DNA of 64,000 nt, from positions 4,432,845-4,496,844 of the forward strand of contig SMSO01000014.1 of NCBI GenBank assembly GCA_004764695.1, written 5' to 3'. Shown here one piece after another: positions 43,001 through 53,730 of this stretch. A program made the position numbers and the translations under genes. Origin of the DNA: Schizochytrium sp. TIO01 (lineage: Eukaryota > Sar > Bigyra > Thraustochytrida > Thraustochytriidae). The stretch's first letter is position 1; each line of letters starts with the position of its first letter. The notes below the pieces were generated by a model. The model did not search any database. It was not told where the DNA came from and saw nothing but the letters and a program-made list of their open reading frames with translations.

Positions 43001-45079
43001 AGGCTTTCGATTGTGATATAGATTTGCCTATCATGGGATATCATGAACAGCAGATCGCTAACTCTAACGAGCCAAAGGTTCTTGCTATTTTCCGAGCTCT
43101 CCTAAGTTTTAAAAGCCTTTTATAGGCCTTCTTCAAGTCTCTTGCCTTCGTCTTCATAGTCAACCTTCATCTGTCCAGACTCAATTTGAGCAAGGCTGGG
43201 CCACTTTGTCGATGATCTTTTCCTGAACGAAAGAAGAAGAAGAAGAGATTTTCCAGAACGCCAACAAGCGCAAATGAATTTGAGACTCGAGCTGGTGCTT
43301 CCATGAGCAACTACATGGCCTTGACAGCAAATAATAATTCAGGTTAAGATTTCTTAGTTTATCATCTTTGCTTGACTTTGATGTCCAAGCATTGAGTAGT
43401 GCTGTATACATTTGGATAGAACATACGTAGAGCACTTTATATTGGTAACCATCATATTTTGGAACATGGTGGCCAAAGTAAGTTCTGCTACATGTTTCTG
43501 CTGGATGCCAGTACTCTCTGTCCAGCTTGCCTTTCTAGGTACAGGCATGTTTCGGAATCTATATGTGTCACGATTTGATAAATTCTTCCATAGGAATGGC
43601 GTCGCACAGTCTAAAGAGAACTAACTCAAAAGAAGGAGCTCGCTTTTTCTAGAAGTGAATCAGCAGTGCTCAAATGGTGTTATTTCAGGTCCTTCGAATC
43701 ATCCTCGATGAGGCAATCATATATCATAAAAGCTTGGACAAAATCATACAGGATTACCATCCAGCAAAACTTTTGAAATACCAATCAATTGTAGAAATGG
43801 GAGCGAAATAGAACCGTCGAATACTTCTCTTGATACCCACGCATGGTGTGCACACATGTAGCTAAGAACCATAAGCATACGTTTGTATCGCACAGGTACT
43901 TCAAGCACTCTCTAAAGTCCAACTGAAAACATAAACTTAGCAGAGGTTTTGAGGTTCGCACCTCTGAAGGATGCTGAGCGTAGTGGATTGTTTGAACGTA
44001 ACGCTTAGGTATGAGACCAATAAATGTTTTCCAAGAACAATCATCGCGTACGCCAATACTTCTCTAACAGCAGACTGGATCGACATGTTCGAAAGGAAGT
44101 CACCATCTAGTCCGTCATGGAACTTCAATCCCCAGCGAGCCGAGCGTTGATATTATGATGTATTAGCGCGTCCATCCGCATGCACGTTCTAACATCCCGA
44201 CTAGACATTACATTTTTTGCCTTTCCCTCGCCCATAATATCGGACACAATTTGCGTCTCCAGGAATTCCTCGACATTGCCCTTTCCTTTGATACACTGAC
44301 TCATCAATGCATCGGGGGTTCTTCGAGCAGGCTCGTGGCTGAGGCTTACTTCTCTTTTCTATGAGCGAGGAATCCTGTTTCAACGGCTACGGAGTGCCTA
44401 CCTATCTAGCTAGGTACCTGCATCTACGCTTATGTGCCGCTCAGTTCTTTTCGATGATCAACTAAATGACATAGCACTAAATAGCAAAGCGGTGATCGAC
44501 CACTGTTTGCGATTACTACAAATAGATAAGAACAGTTTGACCCCATTGAGTTTTCCCAATTCCATTCTTCAGAAAGATCATTAAGTTATAAGGGAATATG
44601 GAGAAGAATGCATACAGATCGATTGATCCACCATTGGGTTATTATAAGTGTCGATGGCGCACGAGAACTCGGCCTCCATTTCCACACCCAGGCCTGCAGC
44701 ACACCGTCGACCCGGGCATGGTGGAGGTCCACGATGTGCGGTGCGAGGTCGAGCTGCAGAGCAGGTCAGCCATCGGTCGGTCGGTCAGTTCGACCACTTG
44801 AAGTTGGTTGGATGGATGGTTAGTTAGTTTGTTGGTTAGTTAAAGGTTTAATGAGTCAGGTTTTTTCCTTTTAAAATAAAAATGTATGATCATCATACTT
44901 CCCATAGCAATAGAGGACAGAGTGAAAGAAATCAGCGATTCCAAGTGTATTTATCGAGAAATATATATTGCTATGCTGTCGCAACGATGATTATTTGAGA
45001 CGATCTATGGAGATCTCTGGCTTCTCGATGTGGCATGCATTCATGTATATCAAGATTGGGCAGGACACAGACACTTGCT
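40068..45079. other. 5 kb without a supported gene
   Basis: The first 300 bases, GC-richer, are probably the promoter and 5' UTR of the LRR gene. A (GATT)n run lies at 40,428-40,452 and T-rich short repeats near 40,520. The rest is AT-rich with short frames lacking motifs. A GC-rich patch at 44,640-44,800 has coding-like short frames on + (IISVDGARELG; VEVHDVRCEVELQSRS) but in different frames. No RNA gene recognised. Confidence 0.45.
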
Positions 45080-45583
45080 TTACATCGAGGATGAGATTGC
45101 ATTCGTTTGCACGTCTAGAGGACTACTAGTACCATTATAGGTGCTAAGTACGAAGTAAATACTAACGTGTATACGAATTCTTTTCTTGTTGTTCACCATT
45201 TCTGAAGGCTGCTCATTTTGCACCTCATTGAACAGTAGTAAAAGTAAGCGTGGGAAGGATTCTAGTTCATTAACACGCCAAGGACCTCGACACAGCTGGT
45301 CTCGTACATATTGTTCCATTCTAGACTTCGAGTTCGCTATACTGCCTTGATGATGGCGCAAATTTATTATTGTGCGAATAAAGTATCCATGACGATATGA
45401 TTTTTCGCGCTGAGAATTAAAAAAAAGAAAATGAAGAAAAGAATTAAATCGATATTGAAAAATAAACACACCTTCTTTGCACAACACTGCTAATAGACAA
45501 ACCCGCAACAAAGAGCCAACCCAGTCAGGGCCCGATTCCTGCGCTGCAAAGGACTTGATCAAGCCAACCGCCGTCTGGCCCAT
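45080..45583 (-). CDS. Possible protein-coding gene, unrecognised
   Basis: Open ATG-to-stop frame of 167 codons (ATG 45583), divergent from the DENND4-type gene 635 bases away. The first 38 residues (MGQTAVGLIKSFAAQESG and a hydrophobic VCLLAVLC segment) and the part EQYVRDQLCRGPWRVNELES look protein-like. The middle is AT-rich and intron-like: a gtgtgttt donor after 38 codons and a T-rich tract ending ctcag. An alternative join to an acceptor at catcaag keeps the frame. No family recognised; the true exon structure is uncertain. Confidence 0.3.
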   Translation of the reverse strand: MGQTAVGLIKSFAAQESGPDWVGSLLRVCLLAVLCKEGVFIFQYRFNSFLHFLFFNSQREKSYRHGYFIRTIINLRHHQGSIANSKSRMEQYVRDQLCRGPWRVNELESFPRLLLLLFNEVQNEQPSEMVNNKKRIRIHVSIYFVLSTYNGTSSPLDVQTNAISSSM

Positions 45584-46217
45584 CGGCAGGGGCTTGTCAA
45601 CGGGCCTTTCTTAGTTTCTATCTCGTGAACACTCGGTTGCTGTTTCTGCATTCGTCGTTTTTGTTGTTGATACTGTTAACATTGATTGTGGTGGCGTTAG
45701 TTAGTTAATAGCTTTATTGAGTACTTGAGCTCGCCAGCACCTCGGCAGTATTGAAAGTTGCTGCGCTCTCGGGTTTACAGCGACTCTCTTCGGCAGGGCC
45801 TGCTATCGTTGCGGCCCTTCGTAAGGCATTTGAGTCTTCGAGAAGGAGACTCACTGTGGAATTTGCTTTAAAATATATACTATTGAAATATCAGGACGCT
45901 TGGTGACAGAACTATCTTGGGTGCCGACCTTCCTGGCTGTGCTAGGCAGGAGGTTGCGTCGATTGTGTTTCCCTGCTATCTATACCCTTGGTTCTCCCCC
46001 AAAGACACCGAATATAGTTAACTGGAAAGGCCTTTAGCGAAATTAAAGTCGTCTCTGGTCACAGCTCCAGAACGTGCTTGATAATTCACGGGTTGTTGAT
46101 TCTTGTGAAGATACCCTGAGAACATCTTGGTACAGAAGGTGGTGAAGAGGCTGAAGAGATCCTGTGCGGGCCCATCCGAGGGCCCTGCGTATCAGCACAT
46201 TGCCAGTGTAAGCAGCC
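45584..46217. other. Promoter region of the DENND4-type gene
   Basis: 634 bases upstream of ATG 46218, mixed composition, with no coding signal on the plus strand. The ATG context is gcagccATGa, favourable for initiation. Confidence 0.4.
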
Positions 46218-49200
46218 ATGAACAACAACAATTTAACCAAAAGGCTCGTGGAATATTTCATTGTTGTGGGCATTGATGAATTTGAGGGGCTTTCTCGAGC
46301 AGAGGATCAGCGCCCGTTCGTGATAAGCAATGAGCCTCAAGACAAGGCCTCAGATGATGTGGATGACTTAGCCAAGGCAAAGCTCAAGGTTGGCGTCCTT
46401 AGCCGATATCCAGATCTGGACCATGCCGACGTGCCTTTCCCAAGTGGTGTACCCGTGTTTTGTTTTCCAAACGGCGGCGCGGAGTTAACAGATCGTATGG
46501 AGATGCCCAAATTCTTTGAGTTTGTCAGCACAGGGGATAACGGATCACACATTTTTGGTTTTGTTCTGTTAATATACGAACCGATCAACCGAGAATTGTA
46601 TACAGAATCAATGATCGAAAGCGAGATCACATTCCACGCACCCAAATGTCTATGCCTGCTTTCTCACTGGCCCTTTCGCAGCCAGTTCCGCACATTCTTA
46701 ACAACACTTTATAGGCTTTCTTTGAGTCCAATAACTGCTCCCCTGGAGCGTGTTGTGAGCAACTTTGTTTCTGAAGTCCCGCTTCCCCCGGCAGGAAGAA
46801 TTCGTGTACAGTACCAAGTGGGCGACACTGAACTAACTTTCACTCGTCCGCCTGCAAACAACCCAATCTCTTGGACTGATATTGGTTTTCAACAGGTGTT
46901 CGAGTGTTTGGACCTGCAAAACATCTTGCTCGTGTTTTCAGCTCTGCTCACGGAGCGGCAAGTTCTCGTTCGCTCGTCGCAACTGAGTCTTCTTGGCGCA
47001 TGCGGAGAAGCGTTTCGTGCTTTAATCTATCCCCTAGTGTGGAGCCATGTGTATATTCCTGTACTCCCTTATGCCATGTTGATGGTGATGCAGGCCCCCC
47101 TACCTTATTTAATTGGAATCCACGAAGACACCTTTCGTCTTGCCATAGAAGAGGGTTACGAGATTCCCCCAACTGCCGTGGTTGTTGATCTGGATCGCAA
47201 CAAAGTGATGGTGTCATCTAAAGATTTTGCAATTATGGAATTACCCATGCACGACTGTAAAAAGTTGCTAGGGCGCATTCAGCAATGTGCTCCTGCTTTC
47301 GAACGACGCTCCATGTCTTGGAGCGAGGACGAGCTTCCAAATATGGATTTGGCAATTAGTCACGCTGCTCGCCCGTATGAGATTGATGATGACACGGCTG
47401 CGTATGTGCGGAAAATTGCGCAGTCTGGGTCAGACTACGACGCTTCTGGGGTTCATTCTGTATGGCGAACGTTGCCTGATGGTTCATGCAACTGGCCAAT
47501 GGTTCGTACTGCGTTTTTCCGTTTCTTTGTCTCTATTTTGCGCGACTATCGCGAGTTCTTGGTCTACCCAGTACAAAAGCCTGGGTCGCCGCGGCGCCGT
47601 GGCATGTCCCGAGCGCAACGTGAAGCGGCATTGGGTTCATTTAACGCAGAAGGCTTTCTTATGCGTAGACGTCGAGCTAATGAGCGGAACTTTATGGCGG
47701 TTCTAGTTGATACTCAGCATTTTCAGTGTTTTATTGCAGAACGTCTGCACCCTGATGGTGCTCACGATGCGGATGTGGTATTTTTTGAGCAGTCCTTAGA
47801 AGCAAAATTAAATCGTAGCTTCTTCACCAAGCTCATTCCTGGTATGAAAGCTGAGACACCGTTTTTGGACGATCGTCAATATTCAATATCCAAAACCGTG
47901 GTGGCTAATGGACCTGATCAAACCCCTGTGCTTCTTGCGACAGAGTCTTGGATGCCGCTTCAACCACACTTTGGTTATGAACGCTTCCCGCGTTTACGTG
48001 TTAGTTTGTTTGGTTTAATTCGTCCCATGCCAGACACAGGAGCAGAAATGGAGCGTTCGGAAGGCCTCTTGGCAAACAAGTCACACCTTTTGCGTAAGCA
48101 TCGAACCCCAGGTCATGAGGACGACGATTTTGGTTCAGCTTCTGATGCAATTTACGCAACATGGTTCATCTTGTTCTGCTCATCTATTGGTCGACAGACA
48201 GAGAATTGGCTTGCTATTGAGCAGTACGACGCCCGACTGGGCCCCTTTTCAGGTCGCATGTCTGTGGATAGCACTTCATCGTCAGTGCGGACAATGACTG
48301 AGCTGGACCCTGACTCTGGGCGCGTTCGCGCTGATAGCGATGCCTCAAGTCAATTTCGAGGTGGCACACGAATGTCTGTTTCGAGTTACGACGAGGTAAA
48401 GCGCGCAGAGACCTCATTGATTGATCTCGCCACAGCCTTTGAGGTTCTGGAGGCCTCTCAGCAGTGGTCAAACGCAGTAGATGAGATTGTTTATCGTGCG
48501 CTCATTGACGCATGTGGCCGTTGTGGTGCAACTGACCACGCCATTCGTGTTCTTGGTATGATGCATGAGTCAGGTGTCACAGTGGATTCTCTGATCTATT
48601 CCAATTTTGTACAATCTTTCAGTATGAATGGCGATGCAAGGTCGTTCAAGATGGATATCCTTGACTGGAAAAAGCTACGACAAGAGGTTAAGGCTGCAAA
48701 TCAGCGTATTGAGCGCTCTATGCGGGAGCTTGCCCATCGTAGCTTTGCGTCATCGACAGGTTCATCAAGTGGTTCTCGGGCGAGAAGACATCGTCTGAAT
48801 AGTGGGATTCGCAGCCGCAAGGGAACACTCGTGCGCCAACTCCAGACTGCGACACCACCACTGCCACAACACGGACGAACTATGTCTGGAGGTGGTAGTG
48901 AAGGTGTGCCTGGGGGACACAAGCGAGTCGCTTCGGACTCGCTCAAGGCTTTCATGTTGTCTTCGTTTACTCCTGAATCCGGAGGTAGTAGTAGTGCGGG
49001 TAGCAATGCAAGTCCCATGTCTCCTGCACTAAGAACTTTTGCGAGCACAGGTACTCCACTCCCTAGCGTGCGGCGCACGATGCAACATTGGGGTTCGCGT
49101 TCTCGCGCCCCGGAAGGTTGTGACAGTGCTGACATGGAGCGCAAGCCAAGTACAAGTTCCCGCTCAAGTGCAGCGAATAGCGCAGGGCGCAAGAATTCTC

Positions 49201-50765
49201 GCTTTGATGCAAGTCGCATGTTTCAATCTTTCATGTTTGGCAACAACAAACAGCCTTCAAGCCCCCCTGTGGAGAGTACAAGATCTCAGAACTCAGCTAT
49301 TTCGTCACCTGGGTTGTATGGGGCGCTGAGTCAGAGTGGCGATTCCTCGCCTGAGGCGGATATGGTAGCAAAATCTTTACCTGTAAGTCCGGCAGCATCA
49401 ACCCCACCTCCACATCTTGAACCACTCACGATTCAGATTAGCACAGAAAACCTAGGGGCAATTGCAAAGGTCTCTGGGCCAGGAGGCTCTTCGTCATCAT
49501 CTTCAGAGCAACAGAACCAACAACAAAGCCAAAGTGACGCAGAGCCAGCGTCTGCTGGTCTGAGAGCGGAGCGTCTGGATCTTGACCACATTTTTCCATG
49601 CTTGGAGATTGACACCGAGCGAGAAACATGCCCGCAGTGCAACCGCATGATTCACAATGATGATATCCGCAAAGGCTGGGACACAGACCCGAACGACTAC
49701 AACACTGAATGCCCTTCGTGCGGTCGCAAGTTTGTTGCGTTTTTCACTGTTTTCTCTTCTGATGAGGAATGGGTAGGCTCGCGAGGGCCTTGTACGCCTC
49801 TCTTCTGTGAGTTCTTGCCTCCATGGGCACTTTCAAAAGAGGTACGAACTATCTTGGAGAATCATTCTATTGATTATGTGTGCTGTCCTGCGTTTCGGGA
49901 GTACAAGGCAACTGTGTTTTGGAATCTTGTCCTGTACTTTAGCGAGTTTAGCCTTCCTCTCGAGTTTCTCACAGGTCCGCCTGCGACAGACCCTGATTTT
50001 TCAGATATCGATGCATTTGCTCTTAATGCAATTGGTGTAGTCTTACCTACAACGGTACGCAAGTCTCGGCAGAGTGGTGGCGAGCAAACAGTGGTGAGCA
50101 GTGGCGAGGAGAGCGGTGCAGAAGACGGGTTTGACGGGACTTCACAGACCGCGGAGATCGAGGCTTTGCCCACCAAGAACCGCGCTGATCCCTTGAAGGT
50201 TGCAGAGGGCCTACGGAGAAGCAGTGCTACCAGTATTTCGAAAAGAGCCCTTTCTGTGGAAACTAAAGCTTCTGCTTCTTTGATAACATCAGGCTCGCAC
50301 GCACGCCTCGCGATTCAAGATGCTACTTCCGAATTTGCGAGCGAGGATGAGGAAAGTAAGGCAAGATCTGGGACTTTGAGTGTAGCTGAAGACTCATTTG
50401 CTGATAGCTCCACCTCCGCCTCAAGAGCGTTTGATGCACAAGAGGCTGGTGGGTCCAGGGCTCACCATCACAGCTTGGATCTTTCGTTCGCTGGGACAAC
50501 AACTTTAGGCGAGCCAGCCTCATCATCGCCCATGGCTCCACCGCGTATCTCGCATTCGCAAAAATCTAAGTCTTGGTCTGCTTTGGGTCCGGATGAGCCT
50601 CGACGTCCTCGCTACTCGGCGTCCAAGTCACCCTCCACTGCACTTGCCTCGACTCGCAACATGAAGAGTGTTACCGGAGACTTTTCGAAGGGAGAGTCTA
50701 GTTTTACCTCTCGAAATGTGAAAGAGGCGGCTATTCGTCGGCGCAGTGTTGTACTGGATCAATAA
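46218..50765 (+). CDS. DENN-domain Rab GEF, DENND4 type
   Basis: Intronless, 1,515 residues. The start LVEYFIVVGID is a classic uDENN opening. PKCLCLLSHWPF and FRTFLTTLYRLSLS continue it. The core DENN has VFECLDLQNILLVFSALLTE, then RQVLVRS and PYLIGIH; the dDENN (about 430-610) has FFRFFVSILRDYREFL. Around residues 770-830 a PPR-like helix pair (YRALIDACGRCGATDHAIRV) follows, as in human DENND4A-C. A long Ser-rich stretch (850-1130) precedes a Cys4 motif (CPQCN at about 1138, CPSCGRKF at about 1159) and the C-terminal WALSKEVRTILEN and VFWNLVLYFSEFSLPLEFL, again as in DENND4. DENND4 proteins activate Rab10 by GDP-GTP exchange in membrane traffic. The first potential poly(A) signal, aataaa, is at 51,070. 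Confidence in family is high, in exact Rab partner low. Confidence 0.92.
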   Translation: MNNNNLTKRLVEYFIVVGIDEFEGLSRAEDQRPFVISNEPQDKASDDVDDLAKAKLKVGVLSRYPDLDHADVPFPSGVPVFCFPNGGAELTDRMEMPKFFEFVSTGDNGSHIFGFVLLIYEPINRELYTESMIESEITFHAPKCLCLLSHWPFRSQFRTFLTTLYRLSLSPITAPLERVVSNFVSEVPLPPAGRIRVQYQVGDTELTFTRPPANNPISWTDIGFQQVFECLDLQNILLVFSALLTERQVLVRSSQLSLLGACGEAFRALIYPLVWSHVYIPVLPYAMLMVMQAPLPYLIGIHEDTFRLAIEEGYEIPPTAVVVDLDRNKVMVSSKDFAIMELPMHDCKKLLGRIQQCAPAFERRSMSWSEDELPNMDLAISHAARPYEIDDDTAAYVRKIAQSGSDYDASGVHSVWRTLPDGSCNWPMVRTAFFRFFVSILRDYREFLVYPVQKPGSPRRRGMSRAQREAALGSFNAEGFLMRRRRANERNFMAVLVDTQHFQCFIAERLHPDGAHDADVVFFEQSLEAKLNRSFFTKLIPGMKAETPFLDDRQYSISKTVVANGPDQTPVLLATESWMPLQPHFGYERFPRLRVSLFGLIRPMPDTGAEMERSEGLLANKSHLLRKHRTPGHEDDDFGSASDAIYATWFILFCSSIGRQTENWLAIEQYDARLGPFSGRMSVDSTSSSVRTMTELDPDSGRVRADSDASSQFRGGTRMSVSSYDEVKRAETSLIDLATAFEVLEASQQWSNAVDEIVYRALIDACGRCGATDHAIRVLGMMHESGVTVDSLIYSNFVQSFSMNGDARSFKMDILDWKKLRQEVKAANQRIERSMRELAHRSFASSTGSSSGSRARRHRLNSGIRSRKGTLVRQLQTATPPLPQHGRTMSGGGSEGVPGGHKRVASDSLKAFMLSSFTPESGGSSSAGSNASPMSPALRTFASTGTPLPSVRRTMQHWGSRSRAPEGCDSADMERKPSTSSRSSAANSAGRKNSRFDASRMFQSFMFGNNKQPSSPPVESTRSQNSAISSPGLYGALSQSGDSSPEADMVAKSLPVSPAASTPPPHLEPLTIQISTENLGAIAKVSGPGGSSSSSSEQQNQQQSQSDAEPASAGLRAERLDLDHIFPCLEIDTERETCPQCNRMIHNDDIRKGWDTDPNDYNTECPSCGRKFVAFFTVFSSDEEWVGSRGPCTPLFCEFLPPWALSKEVRTILENHSIDYVCCPAFREYKATVFWNLVLYFSEFSLPLEFLTGPPATDPDFSDIDAFALNAIGVVLPTTVRKSRQSGGEQTVVSSGEESGAEDGFDGTSQTAEIEALPTKNRADPLKVAEGLRRSSATSISKRALSVETKASASLITSGSHARLAIQDATSEFASEDEESKARSGTLSVAEDSFADSSTSASRAFDAQEAGGSRAHHHSLDLSFAGTTTLGEPASSSPMAPPRISHSQKSKSWSALGPDEPRRPRYSASKSPSTALASTRNMKSVTGDFSKGESSFTSRNVKEAAIRRRSVVLDQ

Positions 50766-53225
50766 GAGGGAAACATACTCTATTATTTTTGTATCGGTTC
50801 CGGCGTGGCCTTGCTTGTTAAAAATGTACCGCTTTAAAAGCGTTCTTCTCGTAAGAAGAGGGTTTTGGCCATGAGTTTAAGAAGAGGAAGAACTAGGCGC
50901 TTTCTCCCCCTTTTCTTTCGTGCTTGTTCCCCACAAGAAATGTATTAGCAAAGTCCGCATGTGTGTTTTTGTATGTTTATTTTTTATGTTCTTCAGCTCG
51001 CTTCTTATTTGTTGCTTCGTGTCTCGTCCACTTGCTCTTTGATTAATTTTATTTTGTTATTATTATTTTAATAAAGTAGAGACGATTCCTTTTCTCTTCA
51101 CTCCCTCCGCACGGGCAGCACACTAGGTAGGCAGTTTTCCAAGTAAAGTTCTGATGATACCTCTCTACAGTGGTTTGGCAGACAACTTATACAATCGATT
51201 CCAAGTCAGTACCTCTGACTAGTGAGAACGTGACGGCGCTTTTGGGACGATGCTGCATTTGCCTAACTTCCAAGTGGCGAAGCGCAGCACCATTGAAACG
51301 CCGCAGAGAGCCTTTTGATTCCTTGCTTGCACGCACTTGCGTTGACTTCGCAAGTTTGAGCTTGCGTTTCAAGCTTGAAGTTCAAGATTTGCACAGCATC
51401 ACTCCGGGCCTTCCAAGTCTCGCACTACCCAGTTCATCGTGTGCTCTCCACGATCCGGGTTCTATCTCCGTCTAGTTCCGCGCTCTTTCCTGTTATCCTG
51501 TTTCGTCGTCTCGGGCTTTAGCTCTCCAAGCTCTTGAAGCTCTTCGAGTTCTAGGCAGGTGCTTCCACAAACTTATAAGCTACACAAGTTCACAAGCTAC
51601 AGCTTAAGCTAGAACCTCAGCGCGTGCTTCACGCATCGCAAAGCACGTATGCATGCATGAGCCTGATCGTCGTCCCCTCTTCGAGCTTGCCCATCATTTC
51701 TCCAGGCTTGATGAGCGTGCTCGACCGCCTCAATGACCTTCAACGAGCCATTTTCCGCCGCCAGTATCCCAAGCCTCGAGCCGGAACAAGTTGAGACTGA
51801 CCTCCCTCCACAAAGTCCGTCAAATCCTTCTTCGATGCAGACCATCATCGTCTCAAAGTTCTTCAGAGCGAACTTTCATCAATCATTCCATGAACGCCGC
51901 CACAATCGTCGCGGCTAGGGTAAGCCCTATCCGCCCCTAGTACACACCATTGAGCCTCTGGGGCGGACACAACTTTGGTTTCTGTAGTGCTTCTCGTGGA
52001 AAGAGTGCCTAGGAGCGGACAGTGAGTAAGTAAGTAAGCAATATGAAGGTTTGCTCAGAGTCAGAGAGAGGATTGGTTATCGGCAGCGCCACTAACGCTG
52101 TTCAGAACTAGTGCGGCCTCTGGGCTCTTTGACTGCCTGCCCTTTTATGAAGGGGTTTATCATTTCAGAGGAGGTGTGCCGTACTTGCGAAGAATCTTTG
52201 GTTTGACCGTCGTTTTATCCAGAGTTCCTGTCTCTACGTTCACAACGCGAGAATTGATGAAGTATGATATATATAGCTAATGAAAGCAAGTTGTTTTAAA
52301 ACGAAAAGGAATTTGTTCGAGTTTATTTTCAAGTTAGAAAAAGGAAAAAGAGAAAAAAGAAGTCTATTACAATTTTAAATGTAGTTAAAAAAAAATAAAA
52401 AATTCTTCGAGTCTGTTCTATGACAAGTAATCAATATATCCTTGAGGGGAGGAAACGGGAAAACGAAAAGAAAGTAACAAATCAACAAAGCGAAAAACGA
52501 AAAGAGAAACAAAACAAACAAACAAACAAACAAACAAACAAACAACAGTGACGAATCAGGAATCGTTGCCTGAAAGTGAAACAGTTCAGGGTGGGTCATC
52601 TTCTCTTCTCAGGCGTACGTACAATTCGCGATGGACAGACTCTTTCTGGTCTCCCACCTTCTCCAAACCCCTTCTTCGTCATCGTCTTCGTCTTCGTCGT
52701 CATCTTCTTCTGCAGAGTCCATGACACACGCATTCGATGAGGTCTATCTTCGATCGACCTTTGGCAATTTCTGAGATTGAGCCGTTGAATGACTTTATGC
52801 GATGTGATTTGATTTCGTCGTTGTCGTCGTCGTCGCCGCCGCCGTCAACCACGGCTCCCGCATCCTCGAGCGGCGAAGAGACCGCGTTGCTTGGCCGGCA
52901 AGAGGAGCTGCTCCGCCACGCGTCGATTGAGCCCGTTCTGATCTACGAGCACCTCGGATCCTCAAGAGGTCAGCCTGCTCGTGCGAGTGTCGTTGGAGAA
53001 GAAACCGTGGCAACCGTGGCACGAGCGAAGAGTACCGTTGCGACGTCACCGCCGTGGGTCTCGCCGGCGAGCTTCTCGAGCTCGAGCGAGCGACTTCGAC
53101 GCCCCTCCCCGGGCCCCTCGAGGCTGTCTTCGTCCACGACCTCGTGGGCTCCGAGCACAGCCAACTGGCTCATCGATCGATCGATCGATCGATCGATCTC
53201 TCAGCGATCTCCGCGCTGAGGAAGG
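50766..53225. other. 3' UTR and mixed intergenic region
   Basis: The first 310 bases are the DENND4-type 3' UTR. 51,170-52,560 has no convincing frame and includes (AAAC)n at 52,506-52,543. From 52,600 a GC-rich island starts, open in several frames on both strands: for example GSEVLVDQNGLNRRVAEQL on - and ETALLGRQEELLRHASIEPV on + over the same bases. A (TCG)n stretch lies at 52,815-52,840 and (GATC)n at 53,171-53,199. Exons may be present, but I cannot choose a strand. Confidence 0.35.
53171..53199. repeat. (GATC)n microsatellite
   Basis: About seven copies of the self-complementary unit GATC, able to form a hairpin or cruciform, inside a GC-rich island. Confidence 0.85.
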
Positions 53226-53730
53226 CTACACGGGCAGCCCTGGCGATGACCTCTTCTGCTTCTTCGTCTTCTGCCCGTTCGCATCGTCATTCTCCAGCGA
53301 CCGCAGGCCGAGCGACGACTCTGCGGAGGGCGAGGACATTTCCTGGCGCAGCGCCACGAGCTGATGGGGCAGGTCGTCCTTCTTGTCCTCCTTCTGGTCG
53401 TCGTGGTCGTCGTCGTTGAGCGCGAGCTCCACAAGTATTGCGGGTGTCCTGTGCGGAGTCCAGGCGTCCAAAAGGGCCTGTGCTGCGACGAGCGTCACAG
53501 TTTGCTGCAGTACGAGTCCACGGGCCTCAGTTGTGGATTCCTACGTGCACGCACGCACGCACGAATGAATTCATTCATAAGTAAGTAAGCAAGCAAGCAA
53601 CCTGTTGGGTCCCGATCTTCGAGGCGTCGTAGTTCAGGTTTTGAGCCTCCTCGTTCGAACCGCGCAACTGAGAATCCATTTCCCGATCAGCTCCTTCTTC
53701 TCTGCCAAAGGGGGTCACGACAAACTGCAT
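53226..53730 (-). CDS. Small two-exon gene, unrecognised
   Basis: Exon 1 53730-53602 starts at ATG (MQFVVTPFGREEG) and ends KIGTQQ at a gttgct donor. Exon 2 53540-53226 begins after a cacgtag acceptor, ESTTEARGLVLQQTVTLVAA, and stops at TAG. The lengths 129 and 315 nt are both multiples of three and give 147 residues. Exon 2 has a hydrophobic-helical start, a DAWTPHRTPAILVELALN segment, an Asp/Lys-rich run, then a Ser/Lys-rich tail ending KKQKRSSPGLPV. The intron (61 nt) is made mostly of GCTT/ACTT and GTGC short repeats. The donor is not of gtaag type, which weakens the model. I do not recognise the family. The plus strand over exon 2 is also partly open. Confidence 0.4.

Noticed and set aside
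45080-45583. Continuous 167-codon reading as a finished gene
   Set aside because: The middle looks like an intron, so it is kept only as a low-confidence feature.
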